Source: JACZYA01 sp965247455
GTDB taxonomy: Bacteria; Acidobacteriota; Terriglobia; Acidiferrales; 2-02-FULL-67-57
Direction of reading: 5' to 3'
NCBI GenBank assembly: GCA_965247455.1
Contig: CBDFHE010000018.1
Location: 248,001 to 312,000 of the forward strand
DNA length: 64,000 nucleotides
In this document: in pieces, positions 10,793 through 19,093 of the stretch
Position numbering within the stretch: the stretch's first letter is position 1
Layout: each line of letters opens with the position of its first letter
Translations under genes and position numbers: made by a program
Notes under the pieces: model-generated
Seen by the model: the letters and a program-made list of their open reading frames with translations, nothing else
What the model was told of the DNA's origin: nothing
Database searches by the model: none

Positions 10793-12024
10793 AATTTTCT
10801 CAAGTCGTTATCGTCTATCGCAAAGAGCTGCTCGACACGCTGCGCGACCGCCGCACCCTGATCTCCATGATCGTCGTTCCCCTCCTGCTCTTCCCAGTGC
10901 TGACCATCGGCTTCGGCGCGTTGGCCGCCAACTTGGTGCTCAAAGCGCGACAGGAAGCCTCCGCCATCATGATCCTGGGCGCCGAACATGCGCCCACTCT
11001 GGCCGCGACCATTCGCAAGCAGGACGGCTTTGAAGTCGTGCCGCCAACGGAAGACTACGTGGCCCGCATCAACGACAAGAAGCTCCGCGCTGCCATCGAG
11101 TTCCCTCCACAGTTCGAAGAAAGCCTCGAAGCCAACTCCGGCTCGCCCGATTCGGGCTTGCCCGCTTCGGGCGAACGCCCCACGGTCAAGCTCTATCACT
11201 ACACCGGCGAGATGCGCTCCCAATTCGCCCTCCGCGACCTGCAACGAATCCTGCGCGCCTACCGCGACCAATTGGTGGAAGCGCGCCTGGCGGGCCGCGG
11301 CCTCTCGCCCGACGTGCTGGAACCGTTCGAAAGCCAAGAAGAAAACGTCGCCTCGCCCGAAAAAGTCGGTGGCAATGTGCTGGGCGGGCTGCTTCCTTAC
11401 TTCATCATCATTCTCTGCCTCACCGGCGCCATGTACCCGGCCATTGACCTTTCCGCCGGCGAAAAAGAGCGCGGCACCATCGAAACCATCCTGGCCAGCC
11501 CGGTGGGACGCACCGAGTTGGTGACGGGAAAATTCCTGATGGTGCTGACCGCCTCCCTCACCACCGCCGTCCTGTCGCTGGGTTCGTTTGCGGTCACGCT
11601 GTCGGCCGCCGCAGAATTCACGCAGCGAATGAGCCGCGCCGGCCTGCCCTTCGTCATCAGCGCCAAGGGCGTGGCGATGGTTTTCCTGATGGTGCTCCCG
11701 CTGGCGGTGCTGTTTTCGGCTGCCCTGCTGGCACTGGCGCTGCTGGCCCGCAGTTACAAAGAAGCGCAGAGCTACCTGCAACCGCTGATGATTGTGGCGA
11801 TTCTGCCGGCGATTGCGGCCATGCTGCCGGGAGTGGAGCTGAACGCCAAGCTGGCGCTGATTCCTATCTTGAATGTCAGCTTAGTATCAAAGGAAATTCT
11901 GACCGGCAACTATCCCTGGGAACTGATTGGTTTGATCTTCGCTTCGACTTGCGTCTATGCCGCCGCCGCCCTCTTCGTCGCCGTGCGCCAATTCCAGCGC
12001 GAGTCGGTCCTCTTCCGCACCTAG
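10789..12024 (+). CDS. ABC-2 type transporter permease, NatB-like
   Basis: This is the membrane partner of the upstream ATPase. The 411-residue protein has one N-terminal membrane segment (about residues 20-45, RTLISMIVVPLLLFPVLTIG), a large extracytoplasmic region to about residue 190, and a cluster of five or six hydrophobic segments to the end. The sequence YPAIDLSAGEKERGTIETIL is typical of NatB/ABC-2 permeases (the EKERGTxETLL motif). It forms a two-gene operon with the ATPase and converges on lexA. Confidence 0.92.
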   Translation: MKFSQVVIVYRKELLDTLRDRRTLISMIVVPLLLFPVLTIGFGALAANLVLKARQEASAIMILGAEHAPTLAATIRKQDGFEVVPPTEDYVARINDKKLRAAIEFPPQFEESLEANSGSPDSGLPASGERPTVKLYHYTGEMRSQFALRDLQRILRAYRDQLVEARLAGRGLSPDVLEPFESQEENVASPEKVGGNVLGGLLPYFIIILCLTGAMYPAIDLSAGEKERGTIETILASPVGRTELVTGKFLMVLTASLTTAVLSLGSFAVTLSAAAEFTQRMSRAGLPFVISAKGVAMVFLMVLPLAVLFSAALLALALLARSYKEAQSYLQPLMIVAILPAIAAMLPGVELNAKLALIPILNVSLVSKEILTGNYPWELIGLIFASTCVYAAAALFVAVRQFQRESVLFRT

Positions 12025-12098
12025 CCAAACCAGTCCGGCGGGAACAAAACTTCCCTGACAGGAAAAGAGTAGCAGGCGATTTGCGGAAAGCCGTCGCG

Positions 12099-12719
12099 CT
12101 AGTAGCGGCGCAGGACGCCGATGACGCGGCCCTGGAGTTGCACGTCCTTGGCAGGCACGACGATGGGCTTCATCTGGGCGTTGGCGGGCTGGAGACGAAC
12201 CTTGCCGCCCGGCTCGCGGAAGAAACGCTTCAGGGTTGTCTCTTCTCCGCGCACCAGGGCGACCACCAGCTCGCGGTTGTTGGCGGTCTCGGTTTTCTCC
12301 ACCAGGATGTAGTCGCCGTCCACGATGTGGTCGTCCACCATCGAGTCGCCCTTCACTTCCAGCACGTACACATTCTTGCTGCGAGTGAAGTCGGCCAGCG
12401 AGATGGTTTCCGGGTTCTCGACCGCCTCCACCGGCTGGCCGGCGGCGATGCGTCCCAACAACGGCAACTCCACCGCATGCCGCGCCACCTCCTCTCGCAC
12501 CGGACGCGGCAACGCCACTATCTCCAGCGAGCGGCTCTGGTTGTAGCCGCGCCGGATGAAACCTTTACGCTCCAGCGTCTGCAAATGTTTGTGGACGGTG
12601 GCGAGCGAGGTGAGTTCTAAACCTTCGGCGATCTCCTCAAAGGAAGGTGCGTACCGGTGGCGGTTCATGAAGCTGACCAGGAAATCCAATACCTGTTTCT
12701 GTCGCCGCGTCAATGTCAT
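12099..12719 (-). CDS. lexA: LexA repressor, SOS regulator
   Basis: LexA represses SOS genes and self-cleaves when bound to RecA filaments. The N-terminal winged helix (TRRQKQVLDFLVSFMNRHRYAPSF..LATVHKHLQTLERKGFI) binds DNA. The cleavage site is the Ala-Gly in GRIAAGQP. The catalytic Ser lies in GDSMVDDHI and the Lys in TTLKRF, so the serine/lysine dyad is complete. The 206-residue length is normal. The ATG has AAGGAG eight nt upstream. A TTGACA on the same strand at about 12765-12770 may belong to its promoter, but no clear -10 or SOS box was recognised. Confidence 0.97.
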   Translation of the reverse strand: MTLTRRQKQVLDFLVSFMNRHRYAPSFEEIAEGLELTSLATVHKHLQTLERKGFIRRGYNQSRSLEIVALPRPVREEVARHAVELPLLGRIAAGQPVEAVENPETISLADFTRSKNVYVLEVKGDSMVDDHIVDGDYILVEKTETANNRELVVALVRGEETTLKRFFREPGGKVRLQPANAQMKPIVVPAKDVQLQGRVIGVLRRY

Positions 12720-13158
12720 CGCTGTGCTCCTTACTACGCAACAGCCTGGCGAATAAAAGGCGAATTGTCAACCCCTATTTCGCTGGGGCGTTGGTGCATG
12801 TGTGTTGTGGATGTGCACACTTCCTTAGAATTTTGCACATCAAATGAGAGCATTTCCGCCCCGCCCAAGAAATACAAGGTTGCCATCAGGAGAGTCTTGG
12901 AACGTGAGGGGCGATAGCCTGGCACATCCGAATTGTGTATTCAGACCGGTGCCTCCGGGTAGGGCATCACTGTTTTACCCGACGATTCGGCAGGAGTCCC
13001 AGCCTAAAATGGCGGGTTAGCGGGCGGGGAAGTATTTCTGGAAACAGAGGGACTAGGGTATCCCTCGTCTACGTTGATATAGTGCTCCCCTCTAAAGGGC
13101 TTTCCACCACCAGTCCCCATGAAATGCGTCTGGGACCTAAGCCGAAAGACTGAATCGG
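12720..13158. other. Intergenic region between lexA and the IS remnant
   Basis: No gene is supported. The part next to lexA should hold its promoter and operator. The part near 13050-13158 is contiguous with the 54-bp repeat and is probably the far side of whatever sequence the insertion sequence entered; it does not encode a recognisable protein. Confidence 0.4.
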
Positions 13159-13212
13159 AAGTGCTTGCAATGGTCGAAAACTAATCCTAGACTTGGCACA
13201 AGAAGCGGGAGC
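13159..13212. repeat. 54-bp direct repeat, left copy, flanking the IS remnant
   Basis: This stretch is identical to 14435-14488 over 54 nt (begins AAGTGCTTGCAATGGTCG, ends AGAAGCGGGAGC). The right copy starts exactly at the IS end. The left copy joins IS interior sequence at a short CCCGC microhomology. A target duplication of this length is implausible for an element whose intact copy made 16 bp. The layout is better explained by joining of an IS-containing and an IS-free allele. Confidence 0.8.
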
Positions 13213-14362
13213 GGGCGCGGGCTCGGGCTCCGGCAGGGCCGCAGGCTGAGATAAGAGCCGCGGAAGCGGACCCAGCGGCTGCCGTCGAGCCGCCGTTCGA
13301 CCTCCACCCGCGCCCCCCGCAACCCCGCTCGCACCTGGGCGCGCGGGATCGCCCAGCGCTGGCCCTGCCAGCGCACGGTGTAGTCGCCTGCCACCCGGCG
13401 CGGTTCGCGCACGCTCAGGATTGACTCCAGCCGCTGGGTGCCTCCCAGCGGGCGGTGGGCATCGTGCGGCTGGCGCGGAGCGACGGTGAAGCGCTGCTCC
13501 CAGAAAGGCAGGAAGACTGCTGCCAGGAAGCGGTTGGCCTGCTCCACCGTGTGCACCCCGGCCAGGCGCATCTCCTTGACCAGGCGGTCCTGCAAGGTGC
13601 CGAATAGTCTCTCGATGCGCCCCTTGGCCTGGGGGCTGTGGGCGGGAATCCACTCGATCCCCAACTCCTGCAGGGCCCGCCCGATCTGGGTGCGGGCCGG
13701 CTGACCGCCGAGCTGCTCGTCGAGCCGGGCCGAGCGGGTGGTGCGGAACAGGCTGCTTTTGTCGGTATAGAGTGCCCGCGGCCGTCCCCAGCGCCGGAGC
13801 CAGCCTGCCAGGGTGCGCAGGTTTTCCTCGGTCGAGTCCTGGGCGGCGAAGCGGCCCCAGACCCGGCTGGTAGCGTCGTCGATCAGCGCGATCAACTGCA
13901 CGGGAGGTCCGCGCCGCTCCAACCAGCGATAGGGCGAGCTGTCCATCATCACCAACTCGCCGAAGGCGGCCCGCGCGCTCTCGCCAGACGTGCACCGCCG
14001 GCCTCCGCTGCCGGCGCGACCGCCACAGCCCGGCGGCGGTCATCCACTGCCGCAGCGTCTCCCGGCTGACCTGCCACCCATCTCGCGCCAGGTGCTCGCT
14101 GGCCAGCGTGGGCCCAAAGTCGGCGTAGCGCCGCCGCACCTGGGCCAGGATGCACCACCAAGGAGGGCTGCCCCCGCAGCCGATGCACTACGCCCCTGTC
14201 CCCCTCCGCCCGCACCCGTCTCAGCAGACGCCGCAGGTGGCGTACGCTCACCTGCACCCGCCGGCCCGCTTCCACCTGGGTCAGATAGCCCTGCTCGACT
14301 TGGTGGAGTACCTTCAACCGATCCTGCTCCCGTTGGCTCAATTCGATTCGCTCCTCTCTCAT
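13213..14362 (-). pseudogene. IS1202/ISNCY-like transposase, frameshifted
   Basis: The gene starts intact (MREERIELSQREQDRLKVLH, helix-turn-helix, then RLRGQPS). Compared with the intact copy, 32 nt are replaced by 9 nt near 14155, which shifts the frame, and one extra base in the GCGCGCGGG run near 13978 shifts it again. The DDE-domain segments (MMDSSPYRW, LYTDKSSLF, QAKGRIERLF) are still readable in another frame. The C-terminal about 35 residues and stop codon are lost to the right-end deletion. Confidence 0.88.
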
Positions 14363-14434
14363 CGTCCCTCCTGGCCCTGATGAAAGAGGACATTCCTACT
14401 TTGCGCAAATAGGACATTCTCACTTGCAGCTACA
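13213..14434 (-). mobile_element. IS1202/ISNCY-like insertion sequence, damaged copy lacking its right end
   Basis: This copy is nearly identical to the intact element at 56842-58227 but in the opposite orientation. The left inverted repeat is present (TGTAGCTGCAAGTGAGAATG read from 14434 on the minus strand, then a second GCAAAGTAGGAATGTCC box). The last about 150 bp including the right inverted repeat are missing. Its transposase is frameshifted twice, so the copy should be immobile unless complemented, and without a right end it cannot transpose alone. Confidence 0.88.
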
Positions 14435-14488
14435 AAGTGCTTGCAATGGTCGAAAACTAATCCTAGACTTGGCACAAGAAGCGGGAGC
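14435..14488. repeat. 54-bp direct repeat, right copy, abutting the IS left end
   Basis: This is identical to 13159-13212 and begins at the first base after the TG terminus of the insertion sequence, so its first bases are the true target flank. The sequence continues for about 54 nt towards the truncated deaminase without coding for anything recognised. Confidence 0.8.
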
Positions 14489-14542
14489 CCTAGAAGATGC
14501 TCTTGAATCAAATCTGGGGTGGTACAACTCCAGGGGGTAGGT

Positions 14543-14794
14543 CATAGGGCAGGGTTCGCCGGTGGTGTAAATCTCACAACCGGCTAGTTGGAAATCATCA
14601 AGCTCCTGGCAGGCTGCACGGATGGCAACGATTTCCGCATGGGCGCTAGGAACTTTGTCGGACGTTACCCGATTGCTTCCTTCGGCGATGATCTTTCCGT
14701 CCTTCACAACCACGGCGGCAAAAGGTCCGTCTAGTCCGGACCGCACGTTTTGCATTGATAGCTCAATCGCTCGCGCCATGAAAGAATTCTCCAC
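14543..14794 (-). pseudogene. Nucleoside/guanine deaminase-like protein, 3'-truncated
   Basis: The 84 residues have the cytidine-deaminase fold used by guanine and related deaminases. They include the zinc-binding HAE motif (SAHAEIVAIR) and the start of the PCxxC motif (GEPCPM), after which homology stops abruptly: the second Cys of PCxxC and about 70 further residues are replaced by unrelated sequence leading into the 54-bp repeat and the IS. The reading frame continues to about 14420 but only through this foreign sequence. Without the second Cys the zinc site is incomplete, so the product should be inactive. A GTG at 14794 with GAGAAGG upstream was chosen as the start. Confidence 0.78.
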
Positions 14795-14983
14795 AGCCTT
14801 CTCTCCATCCTACTTGGGACGTACTAAGTACCGTTACATTGAATACCGGGAACAACCTGCCTTTCGGGATGATTATACCAACTGCCCAGCGCAAGACAAT
14901 TGCGCATCCTGAATGAGACAGGGGATCGTAGTGCTTAGGTTGGTTCCCATGAAGAGTTGAGCTCTGCTTAGCGAGCAGCTTGT

Positions 14984-16552
14984 CTACCATCCAAGAGCGC
15001 AACCGTGCCGCCGTGGATCGGAGGCGCCGTACAGCACCCGTTGCTCACCCTTGTTCTGCACCAAGACGGCCTCGACCCCTCCCGTAGCCCGATCCCACGA
15101 TTCTCCCACTTCAATACTGTAGCCTAGTTCAACAAGTTGCTTAAGGGCAACGGACGAGATGCGTTTTTCGGCCAGAAGAACGTTATCGAGGCGATCGAAC
15201 CATCTGGGTGCTTCCAGAGCCTGCTGCAATTCCATCTCGAAGACAAGGACGTTGTTAACGACCTGGCAAAGGGTTTGTGTTTGCGCGTAGGCACCGGGTG
15301 TGTTCACGACCAAGAATGGCTTCCCATCCCGCAAGACAAGAGCAGGACTCAAGGTATGTGCGGGTCTCTTCCCTCTGCGCAGGCTGTTCGGGCTATTCCC
15401 TTCAAGCGAGAATCCAAGCATGCGACTGTTTAAGAGCACCCCCGTATCGCCAGCAATTGCCCCGCATCCAAAGTAGTGGAATATGCTCTGGATCAACGAA
15501 ATCGCGTTTCCCTGGGCGTCTACGACAACGATGCTTGTAGTGTCGGAAACCTCGGCCCCCGGCCGGTTTGTCGAGAGGAGAGGCTCTCGGCCTAGTCTCT
15601 CCAGAAAACTGTCTAACACTATCTCTGAACCTTCAATCGTCATTGAGTCGGATTCGGCGAGAAGCGGCAAGACCTTCCCGAAAGCCCGCCTTTTAGCTCG
15701 GACGACAGTGTCAATATAGACAGCCGAATTGTGACCAAGCTCACGAAGTGAAGCCGGTGACAGCAAACCGAGCTGAACCAAAAGCAGGATGGCAATGGAA
15801 TTGGGAGGGGCCACCAAGATTTCGAAGCCGCAGTAGCTTCTACCTATTGGCTTCTGCCACACGGATGAATGGTTCGCCAGGTCTTGCCCCCGAATGAGGC
15901 CACCGACTGCCTCCATGAATTGCACCATCGCGGCCGCAGTCTCACCACGATAGAACTCTTCAGGTCCCCGGGCGGCAATCCTTGCAAGGGTGCGAGCAAG
16001 TGCCGGCTGTTGAAAGGTGTCGCCGGGAACCGGTGCGGCACTACGACTGAGGAATATCGCGGCCGAGTGGTCATGTTTGGCTAACTTGGACCTGTTCAGT
16101 GCTACCAAGCTTGAAAAGGACTCATCCACAACAAAACCTTCTTCGGCGTGTTGTAGAGCAGGCTGCAAGAGTTCTTCGAGATGTCTTGTTCCATACCTTT
16201 CAAGAAGCTCCTGCCAGCCGCTCACAATTCCCGGTATCGTCGCAGCGACAACTGCATCTTCGGGAATAGTCCCAGTGAAGCCATACTGTGTGGCCAGGAG
16301 AGGAGCTTTCCCGCTTGCATTGAGGGCCCAAGTGCGTCCCTCCCTGGCCTCATATCCCAGGGCAAATGCGTCTCCGCCTACTCCGCAAGCGTGAGGAAGG
16401 ACAACACAACAGACAGCACTCGCCGCAACTGCCGCATCAACGGCGTTTCCTCCCTCTCGCAAGACTTCCAGAGCGGCGATCGTAGCCAGTGGGTGACCAC
16501 TTGATACCATACATCTCTTCCCGTTCACTGCACGAGCGGGGGTAGAGCTCAT
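14984..16552 (-). CDS. Gamma-glutamyltransferase family protein
   Basis: This is an N-terminal nucleophile hydrolase that cleaves or transfers gamma-glutamyl groups (glutathione, gamma-glutamyl amides) after self-processing. The 522-residue protein lacks a signal peptide, so it is probably cytoplasmic, unlike periplasmic Ggt. The N-terminal ASGHPLAT-type motif appears as SSGHPLATIAALEVLREGGN. The autocatalytic Thr is T338 in SDTTSIVVVDAQGN. The glycine-rich GVGGDAFALG and the substrate-site GAYAQTQ region are present. The start ATG has GAGG seven nt upstream. It is divergent from the GntR operon across a 208-nt gap with an operator-like palindrome. Cleavage of gamma-glutamyl compounds can yield 5-oxoproline precursors, which fits the HyuAB genes opposite. 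Confidence 0.9.
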   Translation of the reverse strand: MSSTPARAVNGKRCMVSSGHPLATIAALEVLREGGNAVDAAVAASAVCCVVLPHACGVGGDAFALGYEAREGRTWALNASGKAPLLATQYGFTGTIPEDAVVAATIPGIVSGWQELLERYGTRHLEELLQPALQHAEEGFVVDESFSSLVALNRSKLAKHDHSAAIFLSRSAAPVPGDTFQQPALARTLARIAARGPEEFYRGETAAAMVQFMEAVGGLIRGQDLANHSSVWQKPIGRSYCGFEILVAPPNSIAILLLVQLGLLSPASLRELGHNSAVYIDTVVRAKRRAFGKVLPLLAESDSMTIEGSEIVLDSFLERLGREPLLSTNRPGAEVSDTTSIVVVDAQGNAISLIQSIFHYFGCGAIAGDTGVLLNSRMLGFSLEGNSPNSLRRGKRPAHTLSPALVLRDGKPFLVVNTPGAYAQTQTLCQVVNNVLVFEMELQQALEAPRWFDRLDNVLLAEKRISSVALKQLVELGYSIEVGESWDRATGGVEAVLVQNKGEQRVLYGASDPRRHGCALGW

Positions 16553-16695
16553 AGCTCGTCCTCGGCCATTGAAGAATCCGCCTCATCATACAATGAACCT
16601 GGCGGCCAGGCACGCCATCCTTTGGCTCATCCCAGGACAGGGTTGGCCCGGCAGCCCCAACAATTAGAAAAGTGGCAGCGGCGCGAGAGTTTTGA

Positions 16696-16742
16696 TTGAC
16701 AACTGTCCCAGAATTATAGACACTTGTCCCATCAATAGGACA
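16696..16742 (+). promoter_or_regulatory. Candidate promoter and GntR operator
   Basis: A TTGACA (16696-16701) lies upstream of the GntR gene with only a weak -10 (GACACT after 17 nt). Downstream is an exact inverted repeat TGTCC-N8-GGACA (16725-16742), and a further ACTGTCCCA copy lies within the spacer. GntR regulators often bind short palindromes next to their own gene, so autoregulation and control of the divergent gamma-glutamyltransferase gene are plausible. This is inference from position only. Confidence 0.4.
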
Positions 16743-16760
16743 GCGTAGGCTGGGAGGGCG

Positions 16761-17717
16761 ATGTTTGTCGTTGAGAAGAGCAGTTCCATTCCATCCCACG
16801 GTCAACTCCGGGACCAGATCAAGTTCGCTATTGCCGTAGGCCGCTTGCGATTGGGAGACACCTTACCCTCGGTCCGCGACTTGGAAAGCGAACTAGGACT
16901 GGACAAGAACAGGATCTGGCGCGTTTACAAGGAGTTAGCCAAGGCCGGCCATATTTCTCTCCGACAAGGAAAAGGAGCCCAGATCAACAGTATCTTTCCG
17001 CGGCAGACGGGTGAGAAGAAGCTGAAGGCTTGCGACAGGCTTTGCCAGCAGACCCTCCGGCAGGTACTTCGAGAAGGCATCCACCCAGCCTCGTTTGTCA
17101 GTTATATGCGGCAGTACCTAGTAAGGGAAACAACCGGGGCATTGGTTTTTGCCGAATGCAATAGGACAGAAACCGAATTGTTCGCAGAGCAAGTCAGCGA
17201 CATGTGGTCGGTGGATGTCCAAGGAGTCATGATTGAGGACCTACGTGCCAAGCTCGGCGGGAAAACTTCTCACAAAATACGGAAAATAATCACTAACTCC
17301 TACCACGTGGACGAAGTCCGAGGAATTCTCAGAGGAACCACGGTTGGCGTCATTGGACTGAACTTCCGGTGGCATCGGCGCATGCTTCGCGCCGTTGAGG
17401 CTTTGGAAGACCCCGCCAACCTTGTCTTTGTTCTTGCAGATCGTGACAAGCGTGGCTACGGAAGGCTGATTGAGAAGGAGCTTCGTTCGATGGTCAGCGG
17501 GCGGCGGATCACTGTCACTATAAGCGGGATCGGCGAGATAGGAGACTTTTCTCAGTTTTGCCGGTCAGGGAATTTCGACCTAATCATCGTTAGTAATCGG
17601 CTGTGGGATCAAATCCCGCGTGACATCAAGAAGCTCCCCTTCGTTGCTCGGCCGACCTTACAGATTGATCCCAGTTCATTGGAACACGCGCGGGTTGAGG
17701 CTGGAGTCATTTGGTAG
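16761..17717 (+). CDS. GntR-type transcriptional regulator with an uncharacterised C-terminal domain
   Basis: The N-terminal about 75 residues form a GntR winged helix (GQLRDQIKFAIAVGRLRLGD, LPSVRDLESELGLDKNRIWR, LAKAGHISLRQGKGAQI). The C-terminal about 235 residues match neither the FCD, UTRA nor aminotransferase effector domains that I know. They resemble two alternating alpha/beta lobes (for example TVGVIGLNFRWH, ANLVFVLADRD, FDLIIVSNRLWDQI), which could form a ligand-binding fold like periplasmic-type sensors. The regulator at 58382 is a paralogue sharing the C-terminal layout and the endings IDPSSLEHARVEAG / IDNNSLQQAKVKLG. It heads the catabolic operon, 24 nt before the permease gene. 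Confidence 0.85.
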   Translation: MFVVEKSSSIPSHGQLRDQIKFAIAVGRLRLGDTLPSVRDLESELGLDKNRIWRVYKELAKAGHISLRQGKGAQINSIFPRQTGEKKLKACDRLCQQTLRQVLREGIHPASFVSYMRQYLVRETTGALVFAECNRTETELFAEQVSDMWSVDVQGVMIEDLRAKLGGKTSHKIRKIITNSYHVDEVRGILRGTTVGVIGLNFRWHRRMLRAVEALEDPANLVFVLADRDKRGYGRLIEKELRSMVSGRRITVTISGIGEIGDFSQFCRSGNFDLIIVSNRLWDQIPRDIKKLPFVARPTLQIDPSSLEHARVEAGVIW

Positions 17718-17741
17718 ACGAGTGGCAAGAGTAGGATTTCT

Positions 17742-19085
17742 GTGAGCAAGCTAGACGACATAGCCGCTAGATCAGATCAGTTACTCGAAGATTACGAACG
17801 ACGTCGCGTGCCGGCTGAAGCTCAACGCGGCTACTTCGATCTCATCTTGATCTACTTGGGTGTTTGCATTGCCATTCCTTCCTTCCTGCTGGGCAGTGTA
17901 CTGACCGCCGGAGTGGGATTTGAGAAGGCAATCGGCGCAACGATTTGGGGCACTCTGGTCTCAACGCCCATTTGTCTGCTGGCTTCCCACGTTGGCACCC
18001 GCACCCGCGTGTCGACGGCCATGACGTTGAAACTGGCTTTTGGGAGCACAGGTGCCAGAGTCATCTCGGCCATCATCGCGGTCGACATGTTTTGTTGGTT
18101 TGCGGTGAACACTTCTATTTCTGGTGGCTCGATGCACTTTACGGCGGTTCCAATCATTGGAGAAGTGCTAGGGCGCCCTGTGTTCTATCTTTTCTCAGGA
18201 TCCCTCATCACGGCTCTGACGATCTTTGGCTACCGTTCGGTTGAGAAACTGGCCATTGTGGCCGTTCCCTTGCTTCTCCTTCTCGTCGGGTGGTACTGCG
18301 TCTATGCATTCCGGACATACCCCGTCAGTGAAGTGCTGGCACGTCCACCTCTGTCGGAACCAATGTCCTATGCAACGGCAATCTCCATTGTTGCAGGAAC
18401 CTTCCTTTCTGTTTCTGTTCTGCTGCCGGACTTTACCCGTTACATGAAGGGACCGGGACACGCGGCTGCGGCCCTGGTGTTGGGGGTCACGCTAGGACTT
18501 CCACCGTTTGTGATTATCGGCTCGTATCTCACGGCCGCAACGGGAGAAGCGGATTTTGTCAAAGTCATGCTCTCCCATGGATTGGGTCCGGCCGCACTCA
18601 TCGTGGTCGCACTAGCTACCTGGACCAATATGAACGGGACCCTCTACTCGGCTAGCCTGAACCTGGCGGCCATCTTCCGGAAAACGCCGAAGTGGAAGCT
18701 GACCGTCTTTGCCGGTTTGGCCGGCACCTTGGTCGCTCTGATGGGGATCCTCGAGAGGTACTTAGATTTCGTGATCATTTTGAGCGTGGTGTTGCCTCCC
18801 ATCACCGGTGTCTACACAGCCGACTACTTACTCCGCCGGAGACAATATGCCTCTTCGGATTTTCAGGGTATAAGTCGTTTTCGCCCGCTGGCGTTAGTGG
18901 CACTTTCGGCAGGTGTCTTGGCTGGCTTCATGACAGCATCCAAGGGCGAACTGGGGTTGGGACTCTTTAACCTGACCCACCTGCCCGCAATCGATTCCTA
19001 CTTCGTGAGTTTCTTTGCCTTGTTGGGACTAGAGAAACTCACGGTGATGAGTCGAGAACCGGAGCGAGCTACGGAATCGGGCTGA
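17742..19085 (+). CDS. NCS1-family permease (cytosine/purine/hydantoin type)
   Basis: This is a secondary transporter of the nucleobase-cation-symport-1 family, which imports cytosine, purines, allantoin or hydantoins. The 447-residue protein has about 12 hydrophobic segments beginning near residue 32. Family features include the N-terminal YFDLILIYLGVCIAIPSFLLG, GTLVSTPICLLASHVGTRTR, WFAVNTSISGG, LLPDFTRYMK, and the late SVVLPPITGVYTADYLL. The start is a GTG with AGGA six nt upstream. Placed directly before hydantoinase-type genes, it most simply imports their substrate or a related cyclic ureide. Confidence 0.9.
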   Translation: MSKLDDIAARSDQLLEDYERRRVPAEAQRGYFDLILIYLGVCIAIPSFLLGSVLTAGVGFEKAIGATIWGTLVSTPICLLASHVGTRTRVSTAMTLKLAFGSTGARVISAIIAVDMFCWFAVNTSISGGSMHFTAVPIIGEVLGRPVFYLFSGSLITALTIFGYRSVEKLAIVAVPLLLLLVGWYCVYAFRTYPVSEVLARPPLSEPMSYATAISIVAGTFLSVSVLLPDFTRYMKGPGHAAAALVLGVTLGLPPFVIIGSYLTAATGEADFVKVMLSHGLGPAALIVVALATWTNMNGTLYSASLNLAAIFRKTPKWKLTVFAGLAGTLVALMGILERYLDFVIILSVVLPPITGVYTADYLLRRRQYASSDFQGISRFRPLALVALSAGVLAGFMTASKGELGLGLFNLTHLPAIDSYFVSFFALLGLEKLTVMSREPERATESG

Positions 19086-19093
19086 GAAAACTC

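Noticed and set aside
10294..11781. A 495-residue open frame antisense to natA-natB
   Set aside because: Low-complexity shadow of two clear ABC transporter genes with intact motifs on the other strand.
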